A DNA stretch of 64,000 bases from Cohnella thermotolerans DSM 17683 (lineage in GTDB: Bacteria > Bacillota > Bacilli > Paenibacillales > Paenibacillaceae), in assembly GCF_000429825.1 (NCBI RefSeq), contig NZ_AUCP01000001.1:310001-374000 (forward strand), in the 5' to 3' direction. Positions 7,305 to 16,887 of the stretch are shown here, piece after piece. The number at the start of each line of letters is the position of its first letter. The stretch's first letter is position 1. Both the position numbers and the translations under genes were made by a program. The notes under the pieces are model-generated. The model had not been told where the DNA came from. It did not search any database and saw nothing but the letters and a program-made list of their open reading frames with translations.

Positions 7305-8447
7305 TTAGCGGTCGCCGCGGGGACGGTTGCGCAGGAATGCCGGGATGTCCAACTGGTCGCTGGGCAGGTTGTTGCTGCCGAACGGCCGCAGGTTGCTGCC
7401 GGAGTTCGCGGAACGCGTATCGTGCGGCTCCGGCGGCTGCGGATGTTGATGCTGGTGCTGAGGCGTCGTCTGAATGCGGCCGCGGCTTTGCACCTTGTTC
7501 TCGAAGCCGGTCGCAATGACCGTCACTTTGATCTCGTCCTTCATGCTGTCGTCGATGCTGGCGCCGAAAATCATGTTCACTTCCGGGTCGGAAGCGGCGA
7601 TGACGATCTCGGCGGCCTCGTTCACTTCGAACAGCGAGAGGTTGGAGCCCCCGGTAATATTCATAATAATGCCGCGCGCGCCTTCGATCGACGTCTCCAG
7701 CAGCGGGCTCATGATCGCTTTCTTCGCCGCTTCCATGGCGCGGTTCTCGCCGGAAGCGACCCCGATGCCCATCAGCGCCGAGCCGCGCTCGGTCATGATC
7801 GTCTTCACGTCGGCGAAGTCGAGGTTGATGAGTCCGGGAACCGCGATCAGGTCGGAGATGCCTTGCACGGCTTGCTTGAGCACGTTGTCCGCTTCGCGGA
7901 ACGCTTCCATCATCGGCGTCTTCTTGTCGACGATCTCCAGCAGCCGGTCGTTCGGAATGACGATCAGCGTGTCGACTTTCTCCTTGAGCGCTTCAATGCC
8001 TTGTTCCGCCTGCGTGGACCGCTTGCGGCCCTCGAAGGTGAACGGGCGCGTGACGACGCCGACCGTCAGCGCTCCGGCTTCCTTGGCCAGCTCGGCGATG
8101 ACCGGAGCCGCGCCGGTTCCGGTGCCTCCGCCCATGCCGGCGGTGACGAAAATCATGTCGGAGCCGCGCAGCGAGTTCATGATGGCTTCGCGGGACTCTT
8201 CCGCCGCCTTCTTCCCGACTTCCGGATTGGCTCCGGCGCCGAGGCCGCGGGTCAGCTTGTCCCCGATCTGCAGCTTCTGTTCCGACTTCGTTAAGTGAAG
8301 CGCCTGGGCGTCCGTGTTCACCGTAATAAACTCGACGCCCTTGACGCCGTTCTCGATCATTCGGTTGACCGCGTTGCTGCCGCCGCCACCGACGCCAATG
8401 ACTTTAATTTTTGCGAGCGGCTCCATTTCAAAATCAAACTCCAACAT
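7305..8447 (-). CDS. ftsZ: Cell division protein FtsZ
   Basis: Tubulin-like GTPase that forms the Z ring. The 380-residue protein has the glycine-rich nucleotide site [11 protein letters not shown] (about residues 20-30), the tubulin signature GGGTGTG (107-113), the T7 loop region [11 protein letters not shown], a variable linker rich in Gln, His and Pro, and the conserved C-terminal tail DIPAFLRNR that binds FtsA and SepF. ATG at 8447 follows AGGAGG by 11 nt. It is 51 bp downstream of ftsA. Confidence 0.99.
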   Translation of the reverse strand: MLEFDFEMEPLAKIKVIGVGGGGSNAVNRMIENGVKGVEFITVNTDAQALHLTKSEQKLQIGDKLTRGLGAGANPEVGKKAAEESREAIMNSLRGSDMIFVTAGMGGGTGTGAAPVIAELAKEAGALTVGVVTRPFTFEGRKRSTQAEQGIEALKEKVDTLIVIPNDRLLEIVDKKTPMMEAFREADNVLKQAVQGISDLIAVPGLINLDFADVKTIMTERGSALMGIGVASGENRAMEAAKKAIMSPLLETSIEGARGIIMNITGGSNLSLFEVNEAAEIVIAASDPEVNMIFGASIDDSMKDEIKVTVIATGFENKVQSRGRIQTTPQHQHQHPQPPEPHDTRSANSGSNLRPFGSNNLPSDQLDIPAFLRNRPRGDR

Positions 8448-8498
8448 AATTCCAAATTCCTCCTCGCATCGCTATCTGAATCTCTTCTCAGCGGCGGC

Positions 8499-9740
8499 TC
8501 ATATGAATTCTTTGAACATGTTCTTGACCCATTCCAATATTCCGGGCTTCGTAGCGGCCCCCGCCGCCGGTTTGCTCTTCGCCTGACGCTTGGGAGCAGC
8601 CGGTCCTCGGGTGCGGACGTATTTCGTGACGTATTGAATCATGCCGACGCCGCTGCTGAACGAAGGATCGCGAACGCCGATAAAGTCCGGCACCGCAATC
8701 CGAACGCTCGATTCCAATTCGCTTTGCGCGAGGGGGAGCACACTGGGCATAGACACCGATCCGCCCGTCAGGACGTACCCGTTGAGCTTGTCCAAATAAC
8801 CGAGCCGCTTGACTTCTTGGCGGATCATCTGGAAGATCTCCTGCATGCGGGGCTCGATGATGGCCGCCAGATCGTATTGGGAAAATTCCTTCTCCACGTT
8901 GCTGCCGACGCGCATCACCTTGAACTTCTGGTCGTCCGCGGCGTCCTCCGTACGGGCGCAGCCGTACTTGAGCTTGATCTTCTCCGCATGTTCGGTCTGC
9001 GTCTTGAGGCCGTAGCAAATGTCGCTCGTCACGTAGTCGCCGCCGATCGGAAGCGTGGACACGGCGGCCAGGCTGCCGCCTTCGAAGATGGCGAGCGTCG
9101 TAGCCCCCGCGCCGATGTCGGCAAGCACCGTTCCCATCATCTTCTCGTCCTTCGTGAGCGCCATCATGCCGGACGCCAGAGACATGAGAACGATCCCGGC
9201 AATCCGCAACCCCGCCTTCTCGACGCACCGCATCAAGTTATGTACGGCCGCTTTGGTTCCCGTAATAATCGTGCACTCGACTTCCAGACGCACGCCGATC
9301 ATGCCGCGAGGATCCTGAATGCCGGCCAAGCCGTCGACGAGGAACTGCTTGGGCAGCAAGCCGATAATTTCCCGCTCCGGCGGGAGCGCGACGACTTTGG
9401 CCGCCTGGAGCACCCGTTCGATGTCTTCTTCCCCGATCTCCCTGTCTTCGTTCGACACGGCGACGACGCCGTGGTTGCTCTGCAAAGCGATATGGTTGCC
9501 GGCGATGCCGACATATACTTCGCCGATCGTAATCCCCACCATGCGTTCGGCGTGGTCGACGGCGTTTCGGATCGATTGAACGGTCTGGTCAATATCGACA
9601 ATGGCGCCTTTGCGGATGCCCTCGGAATCCGCGGAACCGACGCCAATGATGTTAATGGCCCCGTTGCTGATTTCCCCGATAATCACCCGGACTTTCGACG
9701 TGCCGATGTCCAGGCTGACGATGAGGTCGTTGCTGCTCAA
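8499..9740 (-). CDS. ftsA: Cell division protein FtsA
   Basis: Actin-like ATPase that tethers FtsZ to the membrane. The 413-residue protein shows the phosphate-1 motif SLDIGTSKVRVIIGE at the N-terminus, the 1C subdomain, ADIGAGATTLAIFEGG (phosphate 2) and LTGGSVSMPSVLPLAQ (adenosine motif). It ends in an amphipathic helix (ILEWVKNMFKEFI) that should insert in the membrane. The start is TTG at 9740, with GGAGGTG 7 nt upstream. A sigma-H-like promoter precedes it. Confidence 0.98.
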   Translation of the reverse strand: MSSNDLIVSLDIGTSKVRVIIGEISNGAINIIGVGSADSEGIRKGAIVDIDQTVQSIRNAVDHAERMVGITIGEVYVGIAGNHIALQSNHGVVAVSNEDREIGEEDIERVLQAAKVVALPPEREIIGLLPKQFLVDGLAGIQDPRGMIGVRLEVECTIITGTKAAVHNLMRCVEKAGLRIAGIVLMSLASGMMALTKDEKMMGTVLADIGAGATTLAIFEGGSLAAVSTLPIGGDYVTSDICYGLKTQTEHAEKIKLKYGCARTEDAADDQKFKVMRVGSNVEKEFSQYDLAAIIEPRMQEIFQMIRQEVKRLGYLDKLNGYVLTGGSVSMPSVLPLAQSELESSVRIAVPDFIGVRDPSFSSGVGMIQYVTKYVRTRGPAAPKRQAKSKPAAGAATKPGILEWVKNMFKEFI

Positions 9741-9800
9741 CCGGTGGCACCTCCAATTGATCGTTGAAAATAGCTGCGAAATGGGATGCTTCCTCTACAT

Positions 9801-9827
9801 ATTCAACATCTCCGAGGTTTTCCCTCT
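9801..9827 (-). promoter_or_regulatory. Candidate sigma-H promoter of ftsAZ
   Basis: In the AT-rich 187-bp gap upstream of ftsA, the minus strand carries AGAGGGAAA (9827-9819), 11 nt, then GTTGAAT (9807-9801). This matches the sigma-H pattern RnAGGAwWW-N11/12-RnnGAAT with one mismatch. Bacillus subtilis ftsAZ has a sigma-H promoter in the same position, used at sporulation onset. Confidence 0.45.
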
Positions 9828-9927
9828 TTTTTCAACAAAAATTTTCATGTTTCTCATTCTTATTTCTCAAATCCCTCAGCAGGGATGATCGTGCAGCCGA
9901 TATTTGAAATTCTAGCATTGTTTCGGG

Positions 9928-10713
9928 CTATTGAGTAGAGCCCTTTTCCTTATTATTATCGGCTTCCGCGGAGTTTTGGAGCGCACTTTGTGCCGAATAA
10001 GGCATATAAGTGTCCGCTTCCAGCAGAACGACCTTTCCGGGCTCCCGATTCTCTACGATCTCGCTTAATATATTCGCCTTCTCGGGCAGAAGGCCGATCG
10101 TCGTGACGACTTCGAATTTGGACCGCGTATACAGTTTGATCCGATCCGGGTAAGCCTTCGAAGCGTCGGGCGCAATTTGGGAAAAGTCGCCAAGCAGCGC
10201 AGGCCGCAAACCGCCGAGCGCAGCGCACAAAGCCGCGCGATTCGGATCGTTCGCGCTCCAGCCCGTCAGAACCGGCATGTCCGGCAGCGCCTCCCCTGCG
10301 TCCAGGGGGACGGACAGGCCGTTCGCCAGTACGACCGACGATTGGCCGGATCCGTCCAGTTCCACGGCGACTTCGGGATATTCCTCGACGGCGACCGTGA
10401 GCTTCCCCGGGAACGTCTTGGTCACCTTGACGGACTTGACCGCTCCAAGCGACTTGACCTTGCGCTCGAGCGCTGCCGGACTGCCCCGGAAGTAAGAATC
10501 CCCCGTCCGAACGCCGAGCGCTTGCTCGACCTCCGCTTTCTTCACATGCTTGAGCCCCGTCACTTCGATATCGGTGATCCGCGACAGCGAAGAGCGGAAA
10601 AACAGGACGACCAGCGCGATGACGAATAACGAGATCACGATGCCGAGCAGCTTGCCGACCGGCCGCCGCTTCTCTACAACTTCCCGCTTGAGCGCGGGTA
10701 TCCGTTCGGCCAT
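9928..10713 (-). CDS. divIB: Cell division protein DivIB/FtsQ
   Basis: Bitopic divisome protein that works with FtsL and DivIC. The 261-residue protein has a basic cytoplasmic N-terminus, one membrane segment (about residues 22-42), and a POTRA domain (ITDIEVTGLKHVKKAEVEQAL, then FPGKLTVAVEEYPEVAVEL) followed by the beta domain. ATG at 10713 has AAAGGAGGAG 9 nt upstream. It lies 105 bp after murA. Confidence 0.93.
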   Translation of the reverse strand: MAERIPALKREVVEKRRPVGKLLGIVISLFVIALVVLFFRSSLSRITDIEVTGLKHVKKAEVEQALGVRTGDSYFRGSPAALERKVKSLGAVKSVKVTKTFPGKLTVAVEEYPEVAVELDGSGQSSVVLANGLSVPLDAGEALPDMPVLTGWSANDPNRAALCAALGGLRPALLGDFSQIAPDASKAYPDRIKLYTRSKFEVVTTIGLLPEKANILSEIVENREPGKVVLLEADTYMPYSAQSALQNSAEADNNKEKGSTQ

Positions 10714-10818
10714 GCCGTGCTCCTCCTTTCGCGGGCCGGTTCTTCCGAAGACGCTTGTCCGCTTGCGCGGTAAAAAAAGACCCCACCAAAGGATCGTTCC
10801 GCTTCAGCGGGGGATGAA

Positions 10819-12102
10819 TTATCGATGCGAGCCTGCCGCAATCCGCTCGAACGGTTGGCGAACGATTTCCCCGCCCAATCGTCCGAACATGTTCTCGATC
10901 CGGTCGTAACCCCGGTCGATATGATGAACGTGCTCCACCACGGTCCGGCCTTGGGCGGCCAATCCCGCGATGACGAGCGCGGCTCCGGCCCGAAGGTCGG
11001 TCGCTTCGACCGTCGTGCCGTAAAGCTGGGGAACGCCGCGGATGAACGCAGTGTTCAGGTCGAGCCGGATATCGGCCCCCATGCGGCTCAATTCGTCGAC
11101 GTGCTTGAACCGCCCTTCGAACACCGTCTCCTTCACGATGCTGACCCCGTCGGCCAAGGCAAGCAAAATCATGAGCTGCGCCTGCAGATCCGTCGGAAAC
11201 GCCGGGTACGGCGACGTGACGACCCGATCGACCGCGCGCGGACGGCCTGCGGCGCCGATTCTCATTATAGCATTCTCTACTTCGATGTGAACACCCGCGC
11301 GCCGCAGCACGTGAATCAGCGAGGTCAGATGGCCGGGCTGCGTTCCCTCGAGCGTCACGTTGCCTTTCGTCGCGGCGGCGGCCACCATGACCGTGCCCGT
11401 CACGATGCGGTCGGGAATGATCTCGAAATCGCAGCCGGACAAGGAAGACACCCCGTCGATGGTGACGGTATCCGTTCCCGCTCCCTTGACCTGGCCGCCC
11501 AGCTCGTTAAGAAACCGCTGCAAATCCTGGATTTCCGGCTCCCGCGCCGCACCGACGATCGTCGTCCGGCCTTTGGCGAGGACGGCCGCCAGCATAATGT
11601 TCTCCGTCGCGCCGACGCTCGGAAAATCGAGGATAATCTCCGCGCCGACGAGCCGTTTGGCCTTGCACACAATCCGGCTGCCGGTCTCGCGAATGTCGGC
11701 GCCGAGCGCTTGCAGCCCGCGCAGGTGCAGATCGATTTTCCGCTCCCCGATGGCGCAGCCTCCCGGCTGGTACACCTCGACTTCCCCGAAGCGAGCCAGC
11801 AGCGGACCCATCAGGAACACCGACGACCGCATCAGGCGCATCAGGCTTTCCGGCACGTGCGAGGAGGAAGCGGTGGAGCTGTCGACCGTCACCCGGTCGC
11901 CTTCGTGCAAAGTCTTGCAGCCCAAATCTTGCAAAATATGAAGCATCACTTCGATATCCAACAGTCGAGGAACGTTGCGAATCGTCACCGGTTCTCCCGC
12001 AAGCACGCTGGCGGCGAGAATCGGCAGAGCGGCGTTTTTGGCTCCGTGGATGCGTATGGTGCCCGAAAGCGGCTTGCCGCCTTCAATCACCAGTTTGTCC
12101 AA
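10819..12102 (-). CDS. murA: UDP-N-acetylglucosamine 1-carboxyvinyltransferase (MurA)
   Basis: First committed step of peptidoglycan synthesis: transfer of enolpyruvate from PEP to UDP-GlcNAc. The 427-residue EPSP-synthase-like protein has KNAALPI near the N-terminus and the catalytic, fosfomycin-target cysteine Cys116 in QPGGCAIG. I chose TTG at 12102, which gives the usual MDKLVIEGG start and has GGAGGTG 7 nt upstream; a GTG at 12129 would add nine residues and overlap murB. Confidence 0.97.
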   Translation of the reverse strand: MDKLVIEGGKPLSGTIRIHGAKNAALPILAASVLAGEPVTIRNVPRLLDIEVMLHILQDLGCKTLHEGDRVTVDSSTASSSHVPESLMRLMRSSVFLMGPLLARFGEVEVYQPGGCAIGERKIDLHLRGLQALGADIRETGSRIVCKAKRLVGAEIILDFPSVGATENIMLAAVLAKGRTTIVGAAREPEIQDLQRFLNELGGQVKGAGTDTVTIDGVSSLSGCDFEIIPDRIVTGTVMVAAAATKGNVTLEGTQPGHLTSLIHVLRRAGVHIEVENAIMRIGAAGRPRAVDRVVTSPYPAFPTDLQAQLMILLALADGVSIVKETVFEGRFKHVDELSRMGADIRLDLNTAFIRGVPQLYGTTVEATDLRAGAALVIAGLAAQGRTVVEHVHHIDRGYDRIENMFGRLGGEIVRQPFERIAAGSHR

Positions 12103-12118
12103 GGGTTTCACCTCCGGA

Positions 12119-13024
12119 TTACCGCTCACCCATCAGGAGAACCTCCGGCACCAATCGAATTCCGAATCGGTCTTCCACGGTGCTCTGAATCCGGCGAATG
12201 AGGGTGAGGACGTCCTCGGCCTTGGCATCGCCATGGTTTACGATAAAGTTGGCGTGCAGAAGGGAGACTTCGGCGCCGCCTTCGCGGGCGCCCTTGAGAC
12301 CGGCGGCTTCGATCAGCCGGGCGGCATGATCGTTCGGCGGGTTGCGGAACACACTGCCCGCGCATGCCATCTGCAGAGGCTGCGTGCGCCTGCGGCGATC
12401 TTTGTAGGAAGCCATCGCGGCGGCGATCTCCTTGCGGTCGCCTTTCCGCAGCTGGAACGTCGCTTCTGTCACGATGCCGCGGCGATCCTGCAGAACGGAG
12501 CGGCGATAATCGAAGGCCATCTCATCCTTTCCGTACGTTTCCAGCGTTCCGTCCTCCCAGACGATGTCGGCCGACTTGAAGATGCGTGACACGTCCGAGC
12601 CGTGCGCTCCGGCGTTCATATAGACGGCTCCCCCCACCGTACCCGGAATTCCTCCCGCGAATTCCAGTCCGGAGAGCCCTTCCTTGCCGGCCACGACCGA
12701 CAGCTTGACGAAGGAAAAGGAAGCGCCCGCCCGGACGGCGCTGCCGTCGAACTGCGCGAAATCAAAGCCCGCGCCCAGTTTGACGACGGCCCCCCGGACG
12801 CCCTTGTCGGAGACGAGCGTGTTGGAGCCCCGGCCGAGCACCGTCCAAGGAACGCCGTGCCGGTGCAGGACGCGAATCGCCGCGGCCAATTGTTCTTGGG
12901 AATCGGGAACGAGGAAGATGTCCGCGGGTCCGCCGATTTTCCAAGTCGTATGTCCGGCGAGCGGTTCGTTCAAGCTCACGCGGCCGACTCGGGCTTGTTC
13001 CAGTTCCGCGACCAGCTGTTGCAT
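12119..13024 (-). CDS. murB: UDP-N-acetylmuramate dehydrogenase (MurB)
   Basis: FAD-dependent reductase that converts the MurA product to UDP-MurNAc. The 301-residue protein is a type II MurB: N-terminal FAD domain with TTWKIGGPADIFLVP and LGRGSNTLVSD, GLEFAGGIPGTVGGAVYMNAG, the active serine region AGSVFRNP, and a C-terminal glutamate (PEVLLMGE). ATG at 13024 follows AAGGGGGAA. The murG-murB-murA-divIB order is as in Bacillus. Confidence 0.97.
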   Translation of the reverse strand: MQQLVAELEQARVGRVSLNEPLAGHTTWKIGGPADIFLVPDSQEQLAAAIRVLHRHGVPWTVLGRGSNTLVSDKGVRGAVVKLGAGFDFAQFDGSAVRAGASFSFVKLSVVAGKEGLSGLEFAGGIPGTVGGAVYMNAGAHGSDVSRIFKSADIVWEDGTLETYGKDEMAFDYRRSVLQDRRGIVTEATFQLRKGDRKEIAAAMASYKDRRRRTQPLQMACAGSVFRNPPNDHAARLIEAAGLKGAREGGAEVSLLHANFIVNHGDAKAEDVLTLIRRIQSTVEDRFGIRLVPEVLLMGER

Positions 13025-13179
13025 AAATGTTCCCCCTTGCCCCTGAATTGGTTCGGCTTCGCTGCTCCGTTCGCCGCTCGCGCAAGCTCGACTATCACGA
13101 TCACGCTGTATCTTATGTCGAAGCTGACGGCGAGGTGACAAACGCCCAGCAGCCAAGCCGTGCCCTTCTTTGTGCAGCT

Positions 13180-14289
13180 TTATTTGCGCTTCATCGCTTG
13201 AAGCATCTGTTCGTAAATGGCGGCCGCCGCCCCCGGCATGCCGAGGCTTCGCGACACCCGCGCCATCCGTTCGCGCTTCGCCGGATCCCGCACGATCTTC
13301 GTCACGGCGGAAAGCAGCGACTCGCCGTTCAAATCCTTCTCCAGAATCATCTCCGCGGCTCCGGCGGCCGCCAGGCTCTCCGCGTTCGGCTGCTGATGAT
13401 TGTTCGTCACGTTCGGCGACGGAATCAGGATGGCCGGAACGCCGAGCGACGTAATCTCGGCCAGGGAGGAAGCCCCCGCCCGGCTGACGACGAGCGAAGC
13501 CGCCGCCAGCACCTCCGGCATGTTGTGCACGTAAGGAAGCGTGTGAACGCGCGGCTTGACGGCGGCCGGCAGCTCGGCCAGCCGCGTCTGTGTCTGTTCG
13601 AAGTACCGTTCACCGGTCACGAAAACAAAGTGGATGCCGTCCAGGTCCGCGAGCCCCGGCAGCATCGCCGAGATCGCTTCGTTGACGGCTTGCGCGCCCC
13701 GGCTGCCGCCGACGGCGAGCACGAACGGGGTGCCCGGCGCAAGGCCCAGCGAGGCGAAGCCTTTGGCCTTGTCGGCTTTCGCCACCGCGGAAGCGACCGG
13801 ATTGCCCGTGTGCTTCACGTTGCGGTGGCGCGAGAAGTGCGGCAGGGAGTCGGCGAAGCTGACCGCCACCGCGCTCGCGTACCGGCTTAAAAATTTATTC
13901 GTCAAACCGGGCACGACGTTCTGCTCGTGAATAAGCGTCGGAATGCCGAGCCGCGAGGCCGCGTACACGACGGGGCCGCATACGTACCCGCCCGTGCCGA
14001 CCACGATGTCCGGCTTGAACCGGCGAAGCAGCTCCTTGGAGCGGCGAACCCCTTGCAGGAACCGGACGATCGTCCGGACGTTCTCCATGGACAGCGACCG
14101 GCGGAAGCCGGAGATGTCGATGCTCTCGAACGGCAAGTCCGTAGGCGGAACGATGCGGCTCTCGAGCCCTTTGGCCGTGCCGATGTACAGCAATTCGCTA
14201 TCCGGCTCATGCTCTGCCGCTTCGCGGCCGATCGCAAGCGCGGGGTAAATGTGGCCGCCGGTGCCTCCGCCGGTCAACACTAGACGCAT
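13180..14289 (-). CDS. murG: UDP-GlcNAc:lipid I N-acetylglucosaminyltransferase (MurG)
   Basis: Makes lipid II from lipid I at the inner face of the membrane. GT28 family, 369 residues: N-domain with LTGGGTGGHIYPALAIG, membrane-facing FKPDIVVGTGGYVCGPVV, and C-domain with VGGSRGAQAVNEAI, SRAGASSLAEI and NHQQPNA for UDP-GlcNAc. ATG at 14289 has GAGGTGA 6 nt upstream, overlapping the end of spoVE. 155 bp without a gene separate it from murB. Confidence 0.97.
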   Translation of the reverse strand: MRLVLTGGGTGGHIYPALAIGREAAEHEPDSELLYIGTAKGLESRIVPPTDLPFESIDISGFRRSLSMENVRTIVRFLQGVRRSKELLRRFKPDIVVGTGGYVCGPVVYAASRLGIPTLIHEQNVVPGLTNKFLSRYASAVAVSFADSLPHFSRHRNVKHTGNPVASAVAKADKAKGFASLGLAPGTPFVLAVGGSRGAQAVNEAISAMLPGLADLDGIHFVFVTGERYFEQTQTRLAELPAAVKPRVHTLPYVHNMPEVLAAASLVVSRAGASSLAEITSLGVPAILIPSPNVTNNHQQPNAESLAAAGAAEMILEKDLNGESLLSAVTKIVRDPAKRERMARVSRSLGMPGAAAAIYEQMLQAMKRK

Positions 14290-14294
14290 TCCAG

Positions 14295-15392
14295 TCACCT
14301 CGTATAACGGGATAGATTAAGCAAAATGCCGAGCGCCGTCAGCAGCAGCGTCAGCGAAGAGCCACCGTAGCTGACGAGCGGCAGCGTAATGCCCGTCACC
14401 GGCAGCAGTCCGATGACGACGCCGATGTTGATGAGCACCTGGGTGGCGATGATGCCGACGATGCCCGCGGCGAGAAAGCTGCCGAACGGGTCGGAGATCG
14501 TAATGGCGGTGCGGATTCCCCGCCAGATCAAGAGCAGGAACAGCAGCAGCAGCAGCGATCCGCCGATAAAGCCCAATTCCTCCGCGAGAATGGAGAAAAT
14601 AAAGTCCGTCTGGGGCTCGGGCAAATAATTGTATTTCTGCCGGCTCATGCCGAGGCCGAGGCCGACGAGCCCGCCCGGCCCGATGGCGTACAGCGACTGA
14701 ATGGCCTGATAGCCCGCGCCTCGGGGGTCTTGCCACGGATCGAGGAACGCCGTGATCCGCTGAAGCCGGTAAGGGGCGGCGGCGATCAGGCCGACCAGTC
14801 CGGCCACGCCGAGCAGGCCGAGACCGCCGAGATGCGACAGCCTCGCGCCCGCAACGTAAATGACGAGCAGCGCGGCACCGATCATGACCGCTCCCGTGCC
14901 GAGGTCCGGCTGGAGCATGATGAGCCCGAACGCGGTGCCGAGAACGGCGAGCGGCGGGAGCAGGCCGCGGGTGAACGAAGTCATCAGATTCTGGCGCTCG
15001 GACAGCAGCCGGGCGAGATAGAGAATCATCGCGAGCTTCATGAATTCGGACGGCTGGATGCCCAGGCTTCCGATGCCGAGCCAGCTTCTGGCGCCGCCGC
15101 GCACGACCCCGATGCCGGGAATGAGCACGACGACGAGCAGCGCGAAGCAAATGATCAAACCCGGCAGCGCCCATTTGCGCAAGCGGGAGTAGTCGACGTT
15201 CATCGTCGCGAACATGGCGGCCACTCCGATCGCGGCGAACAGCAGCTGGCGCTTGACGTAATAAAACTTGTCGCCGTAATCGTGGAAGGCCGCGACGGCG
15301 CTGGCGCTGTACACCATGACCACGCCGATGGCCAGAATGCCGAGCGTGGCCGCGATCATCCAGATGTCGGGAGCGGAACGGGATTTGACCAT
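14295..15392 (-). CDS. spoVE: SEDS glycosyltransferase SpoVE (FtsW/RodA family)
   Basis: Polytopic SEDS peptidoglycan polymerase of 365 residues with about ten membrane segments. GGARSWLGIGSLGIQPSEFMKL carries the conserved motif, split here by position: GARSWL then QPSE; LQPDLGT and GLLPVTGITLPLVSYGGSS are family hallmarks. In Bacillus the SEDS gene between murD and murG is spoVE, which makes spore cortex with SpoVD; in Paenibacillaceae it may also serve division as FtsW. ATG at 15392 follows GAGGTG by 9 nt. Confidence 0.9.
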   Translation of the reverse strand: MVKSRSAPDIWMIAATLGILAIGVVMVYSASAVAAFHDYGDKFYYVKRQLLFAAIGVAAMFATMNVDYSRLRKWALPGLIICFALLVVVLIPGIGVVRGGARSWLGIGSLGIQPSEFMKLAMILYLARLLSERQNLMTSFTRGLLPPLAVLGTAFGLIMLQPDLGTGAVMIGAALLVIYVAGARLSHLGGLGLLGVAGLVGLIAAAPYRLQRITAFLDPWQDPRGAGYQAIQSLYAIGPGGLVGLGLGMSRQKYNYLPEPQTDFIFSILAEELGFIGGSLLLLLFLLLIWRGIRTAITISDPFGSFLAAGIVGIIATQVLINIGVVIGLLPVTGITLPLVSYGGSSLTLLLTALGILLNLSRYTR

Positions 15393-15440
15393 GGTACCGG
15401 ACACCTCACGTGTACGAAGAAGTGGGGACGAGCCCCCTTC

Positions 15441-16883
15441 TTACAACGTATGCGCCGATTCCTTAAAAATGCGGCCTCGAACTTCATAGGACGGGAACAT
15501 GTCCCAGCTCGCGCAGGCGGGCGACAGGAGCACGGTGTCTCCCGGCTGTGCGAGCGCGGCGGCTTCCCGGACGGCGAGGCGCAGCGTATCGGCGGCATCA
15601 CCCACAGGTTCGACGATTTTCACCGCCGTTAAACCGGCCGCCTCCGCCACCTTCCGAATCTTCTCTCTCGTCTCTCCGAGCGCGACAACCCCTTTGAGCC
15701 GGTCCCGGAACACGGGCAGCAGCTCCATATAATCGGAGCCCCGGTCGAGCCCGCCCGCGATCAGAATGAGCGGGGACGGCAGCGAGGCGACCGACATGGC
15801 GGTCGCCGTCGGATTGGTCGCTTTCGAGTCGTTAAAATAGCGAACGCCGTGGAATTCGCCGACGAATTCGAGCCGGTGCTCGACGCCGCGGAAGCTCGTA
15901 AGCGGCTCCCGCAGCGCGTCCGGCTCCGCGCCGGCGGCCAGCGCGACGGCGACCGCCGCGAGCGCGTTCGCCGCGTTGTGGCGGCCGGGAATGCCGACCC
16001 GGTCCACCGGGACGATGCGCCGCTCGGAGCCGTCTCCGGGGCGGTAGACGATCCACCGCTCCGGCCCGGCCGTCTCCGGGACACTCTCGCCCGGCTTCGC
16101 CGGCGGGAAGGGCGGCTCCACGGCCACGCCCGTCTCCAGCCGCTGCGTCAGCGAGAACGGGAGCTTGCGGGCCGCTGCGCCTTGGACGACTTCGGCGCAC
16201 ACCGGATCGTCCGCATTGTAGACGGCGGTGTCGTCCGCCGTCTGATTGGCGAACAGCTTCGCCTTCGAGCCGACATAATCCGCCATCGTGCCGTGATAAT
16301 CCAGATGCGTCTCCGCGAGATTGAGCAGGCAGGCGATGCGGGGACGGAACGCGTTCGTCCCCTTCAGCTGGAAGCTGCTCAGCTCGGCGACAAGCCAGTT
16401 GTCGGCCGCGACCTCCTGCGCCGCGTCGCACAGCGGACGGCCGATATTGCCCGCGACGACCGGCTTTAATCCGGCGGCCTCCAGCAGCGCGCCGGTCCAC
16501 GTCGTCGTCGTCGTTTTGCCGTTGGAGCCGGTGATGCCGATAATCGGGGCCTTCGAGATGAGCCCCGCCACCTCCACCTCCGTCACCGTCTCCACGCCGA
16601 GCTCGGACGCCCGGCGAACCGGGTCCGCGGCGTACGGAATGCCGGGATTTTTGACGAGCAATGCCGTATCCGGCGTCACCAGATCGTCCGGATGGCTCCC
16701 GCATACAACAGAAATGCCCAAAGCCTCGAGTTCCTCGGCTTCGGGACATTGCTCCCTCGGTTTGCGGTCGTTGGCGATGACGTCCGCCCCGATTCCATGG
16801 AAGAGCTTGGCGGCGGCGACGCCGCTTCTTGCGAGCCCGAGGACGACGACGCGCCGTCCCCGGTAGTTGTCCAAAGATTTCAT
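15441..16883 (-). CDS. murD: UDP-N-acetylmuramoyl-L-alanine--D-glutamate ligase (MurD)
   Basis: ATP-dependent ligase adding D-Glu to UDP-MurNAc-L-Ala. The 480-residue protein has the Rossmann-like N-domain (VVVLGLARSGVAAAKLF), central ATP domain with [23 protein letters not shown] and RHNAANALAA, and the C-domain with YFNDSKATNPTAT. ATG at 16883, four bases after the mraY stop, with AAGGGG upstream. Slightly longer than usual because of an insertion around residues 250-275. Confidence 0.97.
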   Translation of the reverse strand: MKSLDNYRGRRVVVLGLARSGVAAAKLFHGIGADVIANDRKPREQCPEAEELEALGISVVCGSHPDDLVTPDTALLVKNPGIPYAADPVRRASELGVETVTEVEVAGLISKAPIIGITGSNGKTTTTTWTGALLEAAGLKPVVAGNIGRPLCDAAQEVAADNWLVAELSSFQLKGTNAFRPRIACLLNLAETHLDYHGTMADYVGSKAKLFANQTADDTAVYNADDPVCAEVVQGAAARKLPFSLTQRLETGVAVEPPFPPAKPGESVPETAGPERWIVYRPGDGSERRIVPVDRVGIPGRHNAANALAAVAVALAAGAEPDALREPLTSFRGVEHRLEFVGEFHGVRYFNDSKATNPTATAMSVASLPSPLILIAGGLDRGSDYMELLPVFRDRLKGVVALGETREKIRKVAEAAGLTAVKIVEPVGDAADTLRLAVREAAALAQPGDTVLLSPACASWDMFPSYEVRGRIFKESAHTL

Positions 16884-16887
16884 GTTT

